Positions 16,595 to 24,573 of a DNA stretch of 64,000 bases are shown here, in pieces. The notes under the pieces were generated by a model. It worked only from the letters and a program-made list of their open reading frames with translations. It made no database searches and was not told the DNA's origin. Source of the DNA: Bacteroidales bacterium. Lineage in GTDB: Bacteria; Bacteroidota; Bacteroidia; Bacteroidales; CAIWKO01. Location: the NCBI GenBank assembly GCA_023228145.1, contig JALOBU010000001.1:124001-188000 (forward strand), written 5' to 3'. The translations under genes were made by a program, and so were the position numbers. Positions within the stretch are counted from its first letter, which is position 1. Every line of letters starts with the position of its first letter.

Positions 16595-19342
16595 TTAGTT
16601 TAAAATAAAATTCATCATTTTACTACTATCTGATACTAAAATATTATATAAGTTATGTCCGTAAAACATGCTTATTTCAAACTCTCTGCCGATAGTAGGA
16701 CTTCCCGTGAGTGTTTTAGAGATTTTGTTGTTAAACAAAACAATAGATGCGCTGGCAGAATCCGGAAAAACAATATAATACTTGTGCTTTCCTATTTTTA
16801 ATAATCTGGGTTTTGAACAAGGGATTTGTGTCATTGAAGCTTCATGGATTTTTCTTTTAGCATGGTTATAAACAACAACTTGATTATTATCAAAGAAGAT
16901 AAAATCATTTTTTGTATCAAGGTTAAAGTCCCCGAAAACAAAATAATGATTTTCAGAAAAATTTTTTGTTGAAACAACTTCGATGGAACCATTTTCTGAA
17001 ACAAATATCATTTTCCCTTTTCTATCGGTAGTCATTAGGTATTGTTTATTATTATCAGAAACAAGATAAAAGATGCTATTTTTGGCTTTAATAAAGGGCT
17101 TGCTGCTTTTAATAAGTAACTTCCCCCTGCGGTCAATAAAATAGACCTTTCCGTTTACATCAGTAGCAATCAGGGCATCTTTTTTCTTTAATCTAAAATA
17201 TTCTACAGGGGTATTTAATCTGGCATTTGTTCTAAAATTATGCCATCCGGGAGTTGGTTTCCCGTTAAAAGTGAAGTTGTAAATTATTTGATTTTCGCAG
17301 GGGATAATTATTCTATAGTCACCATTATTGCTATAATCAACAATAGTGATTGCAGTACTTGCGGGATTAGGAAGCTTTACCGGGCTGATATTATGTTTAT
17401 TTCCTTTTGTGTCAAAAATATAGATGTGGTTTTTTGTATTAAATATCAGATAACAGTTTTTGTTTTTGTGAGAAAATGCTGAAAATACCGTGCTTAGTGG
17501 TGCACCGTTGATATGTTTTTTCCATAGTAACTGCCCGTTTCGATTCAGCACATACATATTATTTAAAGCATCAAAGAATACAATTTTTTTGGTACTATCA
17601 GTAAAATCATCTATTACTGAAGCTTTTCCAGAGATAATTGTATCAGCAGAAAACTCCCATACAGAGGGACTATCTTCAAGATATGCAGCATTGTGCTTGA
17701 GATAAGCATTAAAATAAAATTTGCTTTTTTGATTAGTTGTCTGAAAAGCAATTGCCTGAATGTTTTTTAATGATTTTTCGTTTTTCAACAATTCCTGTTT
17801 TAATTTATCATTGAATATAGGTACAAGCAGCTGAAAACTTTTATGAATATTTGCATAGAAACAAAAATTGGCTTCTTCTGCTACATTATCAGCAAAATCA
17901 AGGTAGTTATGGTTTTTATTCAGAGTTTTTCCCGACAAAAAGCCAGAAATAAATAACTCCAAAGAAAGAGGCGATTGTCCAAATACAACATAATCGTTTA
18001 TGGTAGTGAAATACGAAGAATCAAGCCTTGAAAAAACATCTCCGAAGCAGGCACTAAGCAGTTGATAAGGGATGAGTTTTCTTATAGCAAAAGAGTCGCG
18101 ATGGGCCAGAAAAGCTTCTTCAGGGACCGTGGAAAGTTCTTCTTCCAATAAAGTTTTAAAAGTTGCAATGTCTTTTGCTTTTATAATAGCATAATAATGA
18201 TAAGGGTTATCAACATTTGGGTTCTCAGTTACAATTAAAGCAAATTCATTACCAAGATGTTCGATAAACTTTTTGTGGATATCAATTTCATAGTTGTATA
18301 AAAATCTCTCATACATTTCATCAAATGATTTGCCATGAAATTTTTGTTTCATAAATGAATTATAGTCCTTGATATATTGAAGAGGTTTGTGAATGCCCCA
18401 ATAGTACATTAATGCCGTATTGTATGGGCAAATACTTGTAAGTTGATTTTGCTGTGGAGATTGCGAACCAAATACTTTTTTCAGAAATTGCCCGGTATCA
18501 CCTGAAATAAGATAACCCGCAATAATAAGTTCGTCATTTTTTAATGTCAAATCGAAGGCACCCATCTCTCCCGAAATGGAAATTAGTTTTATTTGCTTGT
18601 TAATATTTTTGTTAAAATAACTTGACAGCAGTTTATCAAAATATTGATTTCTAATAAAAAAGTTTGCATCAACTTTTTTCCCTGCAAAAGCATGAAGCTG
18701 TGTAAAAAGCGGATCGCTATCAAAGCATATTTTTGTTAGCAATGCGCTTAAAGAGTTTTCAATAACACCTGTGCTTTCGGAGATAATAAAAATTCCTTTT
18801 GATACGGTATAAGAGCATATAAATTTTTTATGACTGTATATTTGAAAAATTTCATTATCAAGAAATTTATAGGATGTTATGGTTTTCCCTGATGAAAAAT
18901 TTTTACGGATAAACTTATCAATAATATTTTCACGATGTGGTCCTAAAAGATTTATGGTGAAAAGCAGGCTGTATTTATTTCTGTCGGGAACCCATGCAAT
19001 ATACAAGTAATTTGTTTTTAGTGTTTCCAGTAATTCTTCATTTTCTTTTATTATAGAATCAATATTCCTTATTTTATTATCTAATTCCCTGAAAAAATCA
19101 AGTCCCTGCAGTTCTTGCCATATAAGGTTTTTTGTTTTCATTTTTTCATACAAACCGTGTACATTTTTTACTTCCAGAAGACAGACAGCGCTTTCAGGAA
19201 CGGCTTTTAAGGCAGGAATGATGGGGTCTTTAAGTTTTTTGATAAATAAAAAAACGGGAATACATAATGCGATTCCAACGATGGTAAGCAAGCTAATTAT
19301 TAAATATTTTTTACGCTTTGATGTTTTTGTAGGATATCTCAT
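16595..19342 (-). CDS. Membrane-anchored DUF3352-like protein with C-terminal beta-propeller
   Basis: 915 residues. A basic N-terminus (RYPTKTSKRKK) and one membrane helix (about 13-34) anchor a large outside part. Residues about 40-560 resemble DUF3352 proteins, starting with IPALKAVPESAVCLLEVKN. From about residue 600 to the end there are recurring blades of the kind VLNRNGQLLWKK, IFDTKGNKHN, FTFNGKPTPGW, FIDRRGKLLIKS and FVSENGSIEVVS, spaced about 45-50 residues, i.e. a PQQ/WD-like beta-propeller of roughly six or seven blades. No catalytic motif is evident. It starts 20 bp after rnhB and looks like the distal gene of that transcript. A scaffold or sensing role at the periplasmic face is inference. 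Confidence 0.6.
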   Translation of the reverse strand: MRYPTKTSKRKKYLIISLLTIVGIALCIPVFLFIKKLKDPIIPALKAVPESAVCLLEVKNVHGLYEKMKTKNLIWQELQGLDFFRELDNKIRNIDSIIKENEELLETLKTNYLYIAWVPDRNKYSLLFTINLLGPHRENIIDKFIRKNFSSGKTITSYKFLDNEIFQIYSHKKFICSYTVSKGIFIISESTGVIENSLSALLTKICFDSDPLFTQLHAFAGKKVDANFFIRNQYFDKLLSSYFNKNINKQIKLISISGEMGAFDLTLKNDELIIAGYLISGDTGQFLKKVFGSQSPQQNQLTSICPYNTALMYYWGIHKPLQYIKDYNSFMKQKFHGKSFDEMYERFLYNYEIDIHKKFIEHLGNEFALIVTENPNVDNPYHYYAIIKAKDIATFKTLLEEELSTVPEEAFLAHRDSFAIRKLIPYQLLSACFGDVFSRLDSSYFTTINDYVVFGQSPLSLELFISGFLSGKTLNKNHNYLDFADNVAEEANFCFYANIHKSFQLLVPIFNDKLKQELLKNEKSLKNIQAIAFQTTNQKSKFYFNAYLKHNAAYLEDSPSVWEFSADTIISGKASVIDDFTDSTKKIVFFDALNNMYVLNRNGQLLWKKHINGAPLSTVFSAFSHKNKNCYLIFNTKNHIYIFDTKGNKHNISPVKLPNPASTAITIVDYSNNGDYRIIIPCENQIIYNFTFNGKPTPGWHNFRTNARLNTPVEYFRLKKKDALIATDVNGKVYFIDRRGKLLIKSSKPFIKAKNSIFYLVSDNNKQYLMTTDRKGKMIFVSENGSIEVVSTKNFSENHYFVFGDFNLDTKNDFIFFDNNQVVVYNHAKRKIHEASMTQIPCSKPRLLKIGKHKYYIVFPDSASASIVLFNNKISKTLTGSPTIGREFEISMFYGHNLYNILVSDSSKMMNFILN

Positions 19343-19362
19343 TTGTATGGCAACAGGAAATT

Positions 19363-19959
19363 TTAAAAAATAATTCGTAATTGTTCATTCAGGTTGTATG
19401 TTCTGCGGTGGTAAGGTGTAATACCGTGCAGGTTAATAGCATTCTTATGTTCTCTTGTGGGGTAACCTTTGTTTTGTTCCCAATTGTAAATCGGAAACTC
19501 TTTGTGAATTTTTATCATAAATTCATCCCGATGAGTTTTTGCCAGCACCGAAGCCGCAGCTATTGACATGTATTTGCCATCACCTTTAATAATACAATTA
19601 TGCGGGATGTTTTTGTAATCATCAAAATAATTACCGTCAACGAGTATCAATTTAGGGGTCATTGTGAGTTTATCCAGTGCCATGTGCATCGCTTTTACTG
19701 ATGCTTTTAAAATGTTTATTTTGTCAATGATTGTATTGTCAACTCTCGCGACAGCCCATGCCAGGGCAATATTCTCGATTTCGATGCGCAGTTCATTGCG
19801 TTGTTTTTCGCTTAACAATTTTGAGTCGTTCAGGATGTTGTTTTTGTATTTTCGGGGAAGTATAACTGCGGCAGCAAATACTGGACCTGCCAGCGCCCCA
19901 CGCCCGGCTTCATCACAGCCGGCTTCCATAATATTTCTTTTAAAAAAAAGCTTTAACAT
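19363..19959 (-). CDS. rnhB: Ribonuclease HII
   Basis: 198 residues. It contains the RNase HII signature EAGCDEAGRGALAGPV (catalytic Asp16 and Glu17), DSKLLSEKQR, the central VDGNY with a catalytic Asp, AAASVLAKTHRD and the closing NKGYPTREH. The enzyme cuts RNA in RNA-DNA hybrids and removes misincorporated ribonucleotides from DNA in the cytoplasm. Length is typical. It follows the POT transporter gene by 10 bp. An internal ATG at residue 11, just before the signature, could be an alternative start. Confidence 0.95.
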   Translation of the reverse strand: MLKLFFKRNIMEAGCDEAGRGALAGPVFAAAVILPRKYKNNILNDSKLLSEKQRNELRIEIENIALAWAVARVDNTIIDKINILKASVKAMHMALDKLTMTPKLILVDGNYFDDYKNIPHNCIIKGDGKYMSIAAASVLAKTHRDEFMIKIHKEFPIYNWEQNKGYPTREHKNAINLHGITPYHRRTYNLNEQLRIIF

Positions 19960-19969
19960 ATTTTTAGTT

Positions 19970-21265
19970 TTAAACTTTTTTCAGTGCAAGAAATTTGTTG
20001 AAAAGTATTAATCCAATGATGGTAGCGACACCTATCAGACTGAAAATAAACCATAGTGTGGAAGGATTTTTAAGTGTATCAACAAAATAAACATAAAGGT
20101 TAGCTCCCAGCACTCCACCGATACCGCTGCCAATAACACCATACAGGAAAGAATAACCCAGATATAAGGCTTTTTTGTCGGCTGGAGCAATAAGTCCAAC
20201 ATAGGAAATAAATTTTGGATGGGCAGTCATTTCTCCGATTGAGAAAATAAACATTCCTGCAATGAATACCCAGGCATTTGACGACAGCCCAAGGATTGCC
20301 ATTCCTATAGTTCCCAGAAAAATGCCTGTTATCATGGTTGGAAGGGCTTTGGTATGTTTAACAATACTTGAAATAAATATCTGTAAAAGTATAATAGTTC
20401 CCGCATTTATAACGGTTACATGCTCGGCTTCAAATTTCCATTGGGGGTTTTCAGTAAAAACAGCAAGAATTGAATTGACGAAATTATTGACAGGCGTCAT
20501 ATCCATGTATTCGCTCAGGTACCATAAAATGGTATCGAACATTTGAAAATACAATATCCAGAAGCCGGAGTAAATTACTATCATAATTATAAATCGGTAA
20601 TCCTTAATTACAAGAAGCGCTTCTTTTAAAATGGTCTTAAGTTTTTTTGCATTAGCTGGTTTGGCTGGTTCTTTATATACAAACAGATTAAGAAGCATTA
20701 AAGAGCCGGTAATTACAGAAGCCATTATAAAAATATACGACCATGAGAATTGCTTCAAATAAGGAACCAATATAAGAGGAAAAATAAAAGCTCCCAAATT
20801 TATAGACCAGTAAAAAATACCAAACCCGAGTGAGGAATTCTTTTCGTCTGTTGAACGGGCGATAGTACCTGAAATAATAGGCTTAAAGAAACCGGCGCCG
20901 GTAACCATCAGCAACAGGCTTGCAAAAACAAGCGGATATTCGGTAAACTGACTAGTTAAAAAATATCCTGAACTCATTACTATAAAGGCAAATATCAGTG
21001 TTTTCCTATAGCCATAACGATCGGCAATAGCGCCTGAAATAATAGGAAGCAAATAAAGCAAAGGGGTTATGGTGCTTTTAATAACTCCAACGCTTTCTTT
21101 TGAAAACCCGAGCCCGCCCTCTTTTGTGCTCATTACAAGATAAACTGATAGTACCGACATTACACCATAGTAAGAACCGCGTTCAAAGAACTCCATGGTA
21201 ATTACAGTCCAGAAATTACGTGGAAAGCTTCTGAACCCCGATTTTTTTTCAGGCAATTGTTTCAT
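19970..21265 (-). CDS. POT-type (proton-coupled peptide) MFS transporter
   Basis: 431 residues, about 12 membrane helices. Helix 1 carries EFFERGSYYGV, which matches the ExxER(F)xYYG motif used for proton coupling in the POT/PTR peptide transporter family. The loop after helix 2 has SGAIADRYGYRKT, the MFS A-motif. It would import di- or tripeptides with protons across the inner membrane. It is shorter than classical POT members (about 500) because the two extra helices common in bacterial POTs seem absent. Its start overlaps the stop of the rubrerythrin gene by 1 bp, and the S46 dipeptidyl peptidase lies one gene further upstream, which fits dipeptide uptake. Substrate is inferred from family and context. 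Confidence 0.8.
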   Translation of the reverse strand: MKQLPEKKSGFRSFPRNFWTVITMEFFERGSYYGVMSVLSVYLVMSTKEGGLGFSKESVGVIKSTITPLLYLLPIISGAIADRYGYRKTLIFAFIVMSSGYFLTSQFTEYPLVFASLLLMVTGAGFFKPIISGTIARSTDEKNSSLGFGIFYWSINLGAFIFPLILVPYLKQFSWSYIFIMASVITGSLMLLNLFVYKEPAKPANAKKLKTILKEALLVIKDYRFIIMIVIYSGFWILYFQMFDTILWYLSEYMDMTPVNNFVNSILAVFTENPQWKFEAEHVTVINAGTIILLQIFISSIVKHTKALPTMITGIFLGTIGMAILGLSSNAWVFIAGMFIFSIGEMTAHPKFISYVGLIAPADKKALYLGYSFLYGVIGSGIGGVLGANLYVYFVDTLKNPSTLWFIFSLIGVATIIGLILFNKFLALKKV

Positions 21266-22281
21266 CAGTTAATAACGATATATAATTCTTTCTCAGTTCC
21301 ACAGAGTTCGCAATAATCTTCTTCATTTTCGCTGGTATATGTAAAACCGCATTTAGGACATACATAGTAGGTTGTCGGCAGGTTTTTTTCCTGTTTTGAT
21401 TTCAGGGCATCGATAGCATTTTTAAAATATTCCATGTGTTTTAATTCGGACTCCATTGCCCAGCTGAATGATTTCAGTGCATCACCGGCATTGTCATTTT
21501 GTGCCTGTTCAATATAAGCCGGATACATACTGAAATCTTCATAATTTTCATCTTTATAGGCGCTTTCAAGGTTCTCCATTGTTGAACCTAAAGTGAATTC
21601 TTTTGCTCTTACATCAGCCTGTATACCGAATTGTTTTAACACTATACGGTGATTTTCTGCATGTATGCTTTCTGATTTTGCAGCGGATTTAAAAAGTACA
21701 GCAACGCGCGGCATATTTTCTTCAGCGGCTCTTGTGGCAAAAGCTTCATATTTCGCAACACATGTTAACTCTTCTTCCAAAGCTGATTTGAGATAATCAA
21801 TCGTTTTTCCCGCTTTTGTTGTATCGGCTGTGACATTATTGCCTGAATCCTGTATGGAAACCATATGGTTGTAAACAAGAGATCCCCCCATAAACCCGGT
21901 AATGCCAACACTGACAGCGGCAAAGAAAAACAATACAAATACAAACCACTTGAGTACGGAGTGGTCTTTCTTTTTCATAACCATGTAAATTCTGATAAGA
22001 GAAGCTGCTATCATAACAAACATAGTTATTTTGGCAAATACCTCGTGTCTTTCTTTAAGTTCTCCTGCCTCTCCCGAAAAATCCCTAGTAAAAAATTCTC
22101 CTGTAAAATAACCGCCAATGGCTCCCAGTGTTCCTAATATCATCATGTAAAAACCTACTTTTGACAGGCAGTGCTTTTTATTATTAAAAAACAGGCTAAA
22201 CAGGTCGGCAATAAAACCAACGATAATTAGAGCAACCGGAAAGTGAACCAGCATTGGGTGAAAATGACTTGTATCAAACAT
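21265..22281 (-). CDS. Membrane-anchored rubrerythrin (DUF2231-rubrerythrin fusion)
   Basis: 338 residues in two parts. Residues about 1-140 form a DUF2231-like domain with HPMLVHFPVAL and four membrane helices. Residues about 150-335 are a rubrerythrin: a diiron four-helix bundle with EEELTCVAKYE, SESIHAEN and MESELKHMEYF supplying Glu/His ligands, then a rubredoxin-like FeS knuckle (YVCPKCGFTY...YCELCG, four cysteines). Rubrerythrins reduce hydrogen peroxide in anaerobes and are normally soluble and cytoplasmic. The membrane fusion suggests electrons come from the quinone pool or another membrane donor, which is inference. The stop overlaps the POT transporter start by 1 bp; the S46 peptidase ends 42 bp upstream. 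Confidence 0.85.
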   Translation of the reverse strand: MFDTSHFHPMLVHFPVALIIVGFIADLFSLFFNNKKHCLSKVGFYMMILGTLGAIGGYFTGEFFTRDFSGEAGELKERHEVFAKITMFVMIAASLIRIYMVMKKKDHSVLKWFVFVLFFFAAVSVGITGFMGGSLVYNHMVSIQDSGNNVTADTTKAGKTIDYLKSALEEELTCVAKYEAFATRAAEENMPRVAVLFKSAAKSESIHAENHRIVLKQFGIQADVRAKEFTLGSTMENLESAYKDENYEDFSMYPAYIEQAQNDNAGDALKSFSWAMESELKHMEYFKNAIDALKSKQEKNLPTTYYVCPKCGFTYTSENEEDYCELCGTEKELYIVIN

Positions 22282-22323
22282 AAAGTAACTATTTTGTGAT
22301 TAATAAAAACATATCCAACAAAT

Positions 22324-24471
22324 TTATTGAATAATATTCATTTCGGCTATAAGATTTTTGGCCCCGGCATATTTATCAATAATAAAAAGAACATAACGAA
22401 TATCTACATTGATGGTTCTTTGTAATTCCGGCTCAAAACATATATTTCCGCTCATAGCTTCCCAATTGCCATCGAAAGCCAACCCGACAAGATAACCGTT
22501 GGCATCAAGCACTGGGCTGCCGGAATTACCTCCGGTAATATCATTGTTGGTGATAAAATCGGTAATGAGAGTGCCATTTTCGGCATATAAACCAAAATCT
22601 TTTTTTTGGTATAACTCTTTGAGTTTTTTTGGCACCACGAATTCCCAGTTTGAGCTGTCTTCTTTTTGAATTACGCCATCAATAGTTGTATAATAATTAT
22701 AATGAACCGCATCGGCAGGGTAGTAATCCTGAACTTTTCCATAAGTAAGCCGCATGGTCTGATTGGCATCGGGATAAAATTTCTGTTCCGGCAACATTTC
22801 CCTAAATCCTGCTATCAGCAAACGCTTTCCCTCTGCAAGTTTATCATTGGATGCAACCCATAATTTTGTTATTTCGTTGTATTTTTCTGCAAAGGAATTC
22901 ATAAGTAAGAACATGGCGTCTTTTTCAAGTACTTTGACTGTAGGTGATTTTAAGAATCCTAAAACGGATGTATTATCACAGAAAATGGTATTTGCAAAAA
23001 GGTCTGTAGTGAGTTTCCCGAAATCTGATTTGTGTATTAAAACAAGTTTAGTAAAATAATCAGGCTGTTGTGCTTTTGGAACGTTCTCATAATACATCTT
23101 CAGCATAGCCGCAGTTATTTTCAAATCTGTGGGTTTGTGGTAATCTTTAAACAGCTTTTCAGCAAGAGATTTAAGCTCATTAGTTTTTTGTCTTATCTTT
23201 TCATTATTTACAGGTTTTTCTTTCAGAAGTTTCAGAAGGTCATTGAATCTTCTGGAAAATGTCAGCGCTTCACAGCCTGTGATGGCTTCCATGAAATATA
23301 TTCTTGCCAGGTTTGTTTTTTGTTGTTCCTGATACGCATCACTGATTGTTTGAAGTACGGTTCTGTATTTTTCTTTCCGGTTGTTATCGGCATTCACCCA
23401 ATCGGAAAACTGTTTTTCCTGTTGTTTCTTTTTTTCGGCTACTTTCAGTCTTTTCAGGGCTTTCATGGTTCCAATGAAATTTTTCCAATAGTTTGAAATG
23501 CCTGCGTACTTTGAAGCGTATTTTATTTTTACTTCAGGATCCGCATCCATATCTTCGCGCATGAGTTCGAGTTTTTTTTCGCGGGCTTTAATGCGAGCCG
23601 GGTAGGATTGCTGCATATACATATCTATGCCGTATGAAGTCAGGTAACGTTCGGTAGTTCCAGGATATCCAAGGATCATAGTGAAGTCACCGTTTTTAAC
23701 TCCTTTAACAGATATTGGCAATGAATGTTTAGGTTTTAGTGGAATATTATTTTCGTTGTATGTGGCCGGAGAGCCGTCAGGGGCGGTATAAACCCTGAAC
23801 AATGAAAAATCACCGGTATGCCTCGGCCACATCCAGTTGTCGGTATCTGCCCCAAACTTACCAATGGATGAAGGTGGTGCGCCTGCCAGGCGAACGTCAC
23901 TGTATGTTTGGTACACAAAAAGATAATATTCATTGCCTTCAAAAAAACTTCTGACTGTGGCATCATAGCTTGTGCCTTCTTTAGCTTCTTTTTGAATTGT
24001 TTCAGCAATTTCCCTTACTTTTTTAGCTCTGTCTTCTTCTTTCATATTTGGCGAAAGGGCTGATAAAATTTTTTGTGTAACATCTTCAATACGAATCAGG
24101 AACTGAACTGTAAGTCCGGGAATTGGAAGCTCTTCTCTGAGATTCATTGCCCAGAAACCATGTGTCAGATAATCATGTTCTACGGTACTTTGTGATTGGA
24201 TGGCTCCATAGCCGCAATGATGGTTGGTAAGTATCAATCCCTGTGATGATATAACTTCGCCTGTGCAACCTCTTCCAAAAAGTATTATAGCATCTTTAAT
24301 GCTTGAATTGTTTACACTGTAAATTTCCTCAGGAGTGAGTTTTAAGCCCATTTTTTGCATATCCGTATAATTCAACCTGTCAATAAACAAAGGCAACCAC
24401 ATTCCTTCATCGGCTTTTGCATTATTTCCCAGCAACAGGCATCCTGCAAGAAAAAACAACAACTTTTTCAT
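22324..24471 (-). CDS. S46-family dipeptidyl peptidase, DPP7-like
   Basis: 715 residues with a signal peptide ending near AKADEG. Catalytic residues line up with S46 enzymes: His85 in LTNHHCGYGA, Asp221 in RHTGDFSLFR and Ser650 in GGNSGSPV. Eighteen residues after the Ser, AFDGNWEA has Gly668; in Porphyromonas enzymes Gly at this site marks DPP7 (hydrophobic P1) and Arg marks DPP11 (acidic P1), so DPP7-like specificity is expected. The enzyme releases dipeptides from peptide N-termini in the periplasm or at the surface. Unlike most exported proteins here, the mature N-terminus is not Gln. The same-strand genes downstream include a POT transporter that could import the dipeptides. Confidence 0.92.
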   Translation of the reverse strand: MKKLLFFLAGCLLLGNNAKADEGMWLPLFIDRLNYTDMQKMGLKLTPEEIYSVNNSSIKDAIILFGRGCTGEVISSQGLILTNHHCGYGAIQSQSTVEHDYLTHGFWAMNLREELPIPGLTVQFLIRIEDVTQKILSALSPNMKEEDRAKKVREIAETIQKEAKEGTSYDATVRSFFEGNEYYLFVYQTYSDVRLAGAPPSSIGKFGADTDNWMWPRHTGDFSLFRVYTAPDGSPATYNENNIPLKPKHSLPISVKGVKNGDFTMILGYPGTTERYLTSYGIDMYMQQSYPARIKAREKKLELMREDMDADPEVKIKYASKYAGISNYWKNFIGTMKALKRLKVAEKKKQQEKQFSDWVNADNNRKEKYRTVLQTISDAYQEQQKTNLARIYFMEAITGCEALTFSRRFNDLLKLLKEKPVNNEKIRQKTNELKSLAEKLFKDYHKPTDLKITAAMLKMYYENVPKAQQPDYFTKLVLIHKSDFGKLTTDLFANTIFCDNTSVLGFLKSPTVKVLEKDAMFLLMNSFAEKYNEITKLWVASNDKLAEGKRLLIAGFREMLPEQKFYPDANQTMRLTYGKVQDYYPADAVHYNYYTTIDGVIQKEDSSNWEFVVPKKLKELYQKKDFGLYAENGTLITDFITNNDITGGNSGSPVLDANGYLVGLAFDGNWEAMSGNICFEPELQRTINVDIRYVLFIIDKYAGAKNLIAEMNIIQ

Positions 24472-24475
24472 AACT

Positions 24476-24504
24476 TTGAGATATTTTATTAGTTAGTAAA
24501 TTTG
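24476..24504 (+). promoter_or_regulatory. Putative promoter of basic-repeat lipoprotein
   Basis: TTG (24476-24478), an 18-nt spacer and TAAATTTG (24497-24504) match the Bacteroidetes promoter form. The predicted leader before the ATG at 24574 is about 65 nt. Confidence 0.5.
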
Positions 24505-24573
24505 ATTACAAAATAAATAATTTTTAAACAATCCATAATATCATTCGTTTAATGTCTTTTATATAAGGATTGC

